From an uncultured Eubacterium sp. (GTDB taxonomy: Bacteria > Bacillota > Clostridia > Lachnospirales > Lachnospiraceae): DNA of 52,549 nucleotides. The position numbers and the translations under genes were made by a program. How positions within the stretch are numbered: the stretch's first letter is position 1; the number at the start of each line of letters is the position of its first letter. Of this stretch, positions 49,652 through 52,549 are shown one piece after another. The DNA lies in assembly GCA_949959185.1 (NCBI GenBank), contig CATLIX010000020.1, positions 1-52,549 of the forward strand. Direction: 5' to 3'. A model generated the notes under the pieces. That model was not told where the DNA came from. It ran no database searches and saw only the letters and a program-made list of their open reading frames with translations.

Positions 49652-52066
49652 TTATCCGGAAATCTGTGCTTTTCTGTTCCGGTACAGAATACGAATGGAG
49701 TTCAGCACACAAAGCATGGCAACCCCGCTGTCTGCAAATACTGCCATCCACATGGAAGCATACCCGGCAAGGCCCAGAACCATAACCAGTGCCTTGACGG
49801 TCAGTGCAAAGACCACATTCTGCCAGGCAATCCGGGTAGTACATCTGGCAATGGAGATGGAGTCCGGGACAGCTTCCATGTCAGAGGTCATGAATACCAC
49901 GTCGGCAGCCTCAATGGCTGCGTCTGCGCCGCTGCCCATGGCGGCTCCCACATCAGCCCCGGCAAGAACGGGCGCATCGTTGATGCCATCTCCCACAAAC
50001 ATGACGGAACCGTTTGTTCTGCGGATTTCCTGCAGCTTTTCCAGTTTGTCTTCCGGGAGCAGACGGGCATGTACCTGCTCAATACCGGTTTCTGCCGCAA
50101 CTGCCTGGGCGTTTTCCAGTGCGTCTCCGGTCAGCATGGCAGTGGTTATATGAAGGCGTTTCAGGGAGGCAACAGCTCTGGCAGATTCCGGTTTAACCGT
50201 ATCGGAAATCAGCAGATATCCGGCCAGAACTCCCTGGACTGCAAGAAAAACTTCGGTTCCGTAAACAGTCTTTGTGCAGTCCGATAAATCCACATGAAAT
50301 TTTTCCATCATTTTCCGGTTGCCAGCCAGTACTTCTCCCACAGGCAGTTTAGCCTGAATTCCATGGCCAGCCAGCTCTTTCAGGGAAACAGGTTCTTCCA
50401 TAACGAGATTTTTTTCACGGGCGGCGGCAGTAATGCTTACGCCGATGGGATGGGTGGAATGTTGTTCCAGACTGGCGCAGAGCCTCAGTACTTCTTCCTC
50501 AGAATGGCCATGGAAAGGAAGAATCTGCTGTACCGCAAAATTTCCTTTTGTGACGGTGCCGGTTTTGTCCATAACAACTGTGCTGATACGGTTCAGGGCC
50601 TCAATGGATACACCGCCTTTGAATAAAATTCCCTGTCTGGAGCCGGCGCCGATACCGGAAAAGAATGCCAGCGGTACGCTTAAAACGAGTGCGCAGGGGC
50701 AGCTTATTACCAGAAATGTCAGCGCAGTGTAAATCCAGTGGTTCCAGTCCCCGGTGACGACAGAAGGGATGACGGCGGTAGCCAGTGCTGCAATTACCAC
50801 AAAAGGAGTGTAAATTCTGGAAAATCTGGTGATAAAACGGTCAATTTTGGGTTTGCTGGCAGCAGCATTTTCCACAGAATCCAGGATTCTGGTAACCATC
50901 GAGTGTTCCAGGGATTTTTCCACCCTGATTTTCAGCTGGCCGGAAGTATTGATGCAGCCGGAAGTGACGTCATCTCCCGCAGCGGCTTTTACCGGAACCG
51001 GTTCCCCGGTAATGGGAGAGGTATCCAGCCGGCTTTCTCCCTTCAGCACCACACCGTCCAGCGGGATACGGTCGCCGGGACGGACCAGCAGAATATCTCC
51101 AGGCCGGGCATCTTCTGCAGCAATCACTCTCACATCATTTCCCTGTATAAGGCTGACTGTTTCCGGGCGTAAGTCCACCGCTTCCATAATCTGAGAGCGG
51201 CTGCGTGCCACCGCCACCTCCTCAAAATATTCTCCAATGCGGTAAAACAGCATAACTCCCACGGCTTCCGGGAAGTTTCCAATGGCGAACGCGCCCAGTG
51301 TTGCAAGACTCATTAAAAAATTCTCGTCAAAAATCTGTCCTTTGCAGAGATTCTTAAGGGCAGTCAGCACAATCTGTCCTCCAAGGAGCACATAGGAGAT
51401 TACAAAAATTACGGAGGGCAGAAAGGCTCCTTCCATACCTGCATGTTCCAGAACTTCTCCGGCAGTAAACAGAAAAGCGCCGATGATGATAGAAATAAGG
51501 TCAGTCTGCTGCTGGCTGAAGCAGTGCTTTACGGAAGAGTTCTGCTCAGAGACAGAAAGAGCTTTTTTTCCTTTTTGAGAAATCTGCTGCCGGCTTACCA
51601 CAACTTCAGATTCGATGGAAGCGCAGATATCCTGGAACTTTGCAATCAGGGCTTCTTCATTTTTTGCGCCTTCCGGTGTGACAGCCACACGAAGCTGTTT
51701 CGTAGCAAAAGTAAGCGTAGCGGCATTCACTTCCGGCAGTTCATTGATACGCCTCTCCATTTTGGCAGCACAGTTGGCACAGCCAAGATTTTCTACCAGA
51801 CAGGTGAAACGGATACCTCCGGCATGTTCGGCATCCGGACGCTGCTCTGCCTGGTGGGTATGTTCCTGTCCACAGCAGCAGGAATCGCCGTGTGTATGTT
51901 GATGCTCGTGTTCATGTATGTGCTCATGATGATGTTCCTGTCCGTGTATGTGCTCATGATGATGTTCCTGTCCGTGTATGTGCTCGTGGTGCTCCTGTCC
52001 GCAGCAGCAGGAATCCTGATGTTCATGGTGGTGTTCTTTTAAATTATTTTTTTCAACCTGTTCCAT
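49652..52066 (-). CDS. Heavy-metal (Zn/Cd/Co) translocating P1B-type ATPase with His-rich N-terminus
   Basis: This is an 804-residue metal efflux ATPase. A His/Cys-rich head (about 15-75) has near-perfect GQEHHHEHIH repeats and two CCCGQEH segments. The HMA domain has GCANCAAKME (CxxC). About eight membrane helices follow, with the ion site SCPCALVLS (CPC), phosphorylation site DKTGTVTKG, HP locus in EQHSTHPIG and hinge GDGINDAPVLA. CPC plus the His-rich head favours Zn/Cd/Co over copper. I chose the ATG at 52064-52066 behind AAAGGAGG; the frame also has an ATG 18 bases earlier. The upstream operator matches an ArsR/SmtB site. Confidence 0.95.
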   Translation of the reverse strand: MEQVEKNNLKEHHHEHQDSCCCGQEHHEHIHGQEHHHEHIHGQEHHHEHIHEHEHQHTHGDSCCCGQEHTHQAEQRPDAEHAGGIRFTCLVENLGCANCAAKMERRINELPEVNAATLTFATKQLRVAVTPEGAKNEEALIAKFQDICASIESEVVVSRQQISQKGKKALSVSEQNSSVKHCFSQQQTDLISIIIGAFLFTAGEVLEHAGMEGAFLPSVIFVISYVLLGGQIVLTALKNLCKGQIFDENFLMSLATLGAFAIGNFPEAVGVMLFYRIGEYFEEVAVARSRSQIMEAVDLRPETVSLIQGNDVRVIAAEDARPGDILLVRPGDRIPLDGVVLKGESRLDTSPITGEPVPVKAAAGDDVTSGCINTSGQLKIRVEKSLEHSMVTRILDSVENAAASKPKIDRFITRFSRIYTPFVVIAALATAVIPSVVTGDWNHWIYTALTFLVISCPCALVLSVPLAFFSGIGAGSRQGILFKGGVSIEALNRISTVVMDKTGTVTKGNFAVQQILPFHGHSEEEVLRLCASLEQHSTHPIGVSITAAAREKNLVMEEPVSLKELAGHGIQAKLPVGEVLAGNRKMMEKFHVDLSDCTKTVYGTEVFLAVQGVLAGYLLISDTVKPESARAVASLKRLHITTAMLTGDALENAQAVAAETGIEQVHARLLPEDKLEKLQEIRRTNGSVMFVGDGINDAPVLAGADVGAAMGSGADAAIEAADVVFMTSDMEAVPDSISIARCTTRIAWQNVVFALTVKALVMVLGLAGYASMWMAVFADSGVAMLCVLNSIRILYRNRKAQISG
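51914..52000. repeat. 30-bp tandem repeat encoding the His-rich head
   Basis: Two near-identical 30-base units (51914-51943 and 51944-51973, one base different at the first position) are followed by a shorter 27-base third unit. In the protein they give the GQEHHHEHIH repeats. The repeat is in frame, so length change by slippage would alter only the number of metal-binding His clusters. Confidence 0.85.
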
Positions 52067-52082
52067 AAGGTTGCCTCCTTTC

Positions 52083-52102
52083 ATATGAATAATTGTTCAT
52101 AT
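52083..52102. promoter_or_regulatory. ArsR/SmtB-type operator upstream of the metal ATPase
   Basis: ATATGAA (52083-52089) and TTCATAT (52096-52102) form a 7-6-7 inverted repeat, matching the pattern bound by CzrA/SmtB/CadC-family metal sensors. It covers the expected transcription start and explains metal-induced expression. No such repressor gene is in the window. Confidence 0.75.
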
Positions 52103-52106
52103 GAAT

Positions 52107-52135
52107 ATTAAAGCATATTGGCGGTGATTTGTCAA
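52107..52135 (-). promoter_or_regulatory. Promoter of the metal ATPase
   Basis: On the minus strand TTGACA (52135-52130), 17 bases, then TTTAAT (52112-52107) with an extended TGC before it. The operator lies immediately downstream. Confidence 0.7.
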
Positions 52136-52309
52136 TATGGAAATAAATCTTTTCCGCGGGGATTGTCACCGGGGATTCTCTACATTATATTAGAATGATT
52201 TTGAGCAGGAAAAGTATAAGTGGAAATAAAAAGAAAAAATACTGACAATTCAAACAATTTGACAAAAAATGAGGATGAAAACTAACTTTATTTTTTCTGG
52301 AAAATTCTG

Positions 52310-52338
52310 TTGACATATGGAAATAAACGTGATAATAT
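52310..52338 (+). promoter_or_regulatory. rRNA-type promoter P1
   Basis: TTGACA (52310-52315), 17 bases, then TAATAT (52333-52338). It directs transcription toward the right edge. Confidence 0.75.
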
Positions 52339-52426
52339 AACATTCGTCGTCGAGAGCGGCTGTCGAAAAAGGCAGAGTGGACTCGATGAAAGGAAATCAG
52401 AAAAATAAAAAAGATGAAAAAAGTCA

Positions 52427-52455
52427 TTGACAAACAGGTGAGGATATGCTAAAGT
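52427..52455 (+). promoter_or_regulatory. rRNA-type promoter P2
   Basis: TTGACA (52427-52432), 17 bases, then TAAAGT (52450-52455), in tandem with P1 and pointing the same way. Confidence 0.75.
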
Positions 52456-52549
52456 AAAGAAGTTGTCGCCTAAGGGAGATGACAGAGAACCTTGATAACT
52501 GAACAGTGAAATAACCTTGAAAGATTCAGAAGAGTTTCCGTTTGAGAAA
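52456..52549 (+). other. Probable rRNA operon leader (16S gene expected just beyond the edge)
   Basis: The stretch after P2 contains CCTTGATAACTGAAC (52490-52504), close to the boxA-like sequence common before clostridial 16S and in spacer regions, with no reading frame. Tandem consensus promoters plus this leader suggest a rrn operon starts outside the window. The 16S gene itself is not present here. Confidence 0.65.

Noticed and set aside
1-52549. CRISPR array, tRNA genes, insertion sequences, prophage
   Set aside because: No regularly spaced repeats with unique spacers, no cloverleaf-like sequence with the conserved T-arm, and no transposase, integrase or phage structural protein was seen on either strand.

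Overview
The window reads as a chromosomal segment of a flagellated, anaerobic Gram-positive Clostridia member, most likely Lachnospiraceae. This is inferred from pyruvate:ferredoxin oxidoreductase, a PPi-type phosphofructokinase signature, strong Shine-Dalgarno sites before nearly every gene, the rplS-rbgA-rnhB order, an AgrC-like/LytTR pair and many c-di-GMP and PAS proteins. Base composition is moderate except for an A+T-richer ATPase island (34.8-36.7 kb). I see no tRNA, CRISPR array, transposase or prophage gene.

Layout. 1-864 (minus): end of a flagellar operon, with the 5' part of flgE and a TIGR02530-type gene. The latter seems cut at its 5' end by a junction with what looks like the 3' end of trmD. 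865-7206 (plus): rplS, two signal peptidase I genes, rbgA, rnhB, a FliK-like protein, a FlhB C-terminal-like protein and yraN. 7509-9434: pgeF and an M42 peptidase. 9478-11118 (minus): an ABC-F ATPase. 11334-14534: a large PAS/GGDEF/GAF/GGDEF/EAL protein. 14716-18252: nifJ with a strong terminator. 18436-20469 (minus): GHKL histidine kinase and LytTR regulator. 20722-22041: aspartate kinase. 22042-22515: a hairpin-dense intergenic region. 22516-30797 (plus, tight): HD protein, GH31 glycosidase, hybrid histidine kinase, condensation/acyltransferase-like protein, zinc-ribbon membrane protein and HSL-type hydrolase. 30947-33032: ZIP transporter and convergent PPi-PFK. 33289-34686: an ECF S-component-like domain fused to GGDEF. 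34912-36604: AAA ATPase plus a small unknown partner behind a consensus, palindrome-rich promoter. 36804-38477: M3 oligoendopeptidase. 38532-41488: an OpuC-type osmoprotectant ABC transporter. 41491-41730 (minus): a small charged protein. 41925-43967: a membrane-anchored surface protein. Then a GntR regulator, clpC, a small conserved protein, radA, deoC, a His-rich heavy-metal P-type ATPase (minus) with an ArsR/SmtB-type operator, and tandem rRNA-type promoters and leader running off the right edge.

Most notable non-coding signal: a covarying stem-loop occurs twice, before the HD gene (22439-22482) and before the M3 peptidase (36714-36765). Its purine-rich internal-loop strands are identical while the stems carry compensatory changes. 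A second repeat family pairs a long palindrome with the 14-mer GATGCACAGCTCGC, near 22.2-22.3 kb and inverted near 30.8 kb. The best candidates for undescribed biology are this paired RNA/DNA element, the ATPase plus small-protein pair, the ECF-S/GGDEF fusion and the acyltransferase/zinc-ribbon/hydrolase cluster behind a hybrid kinase.
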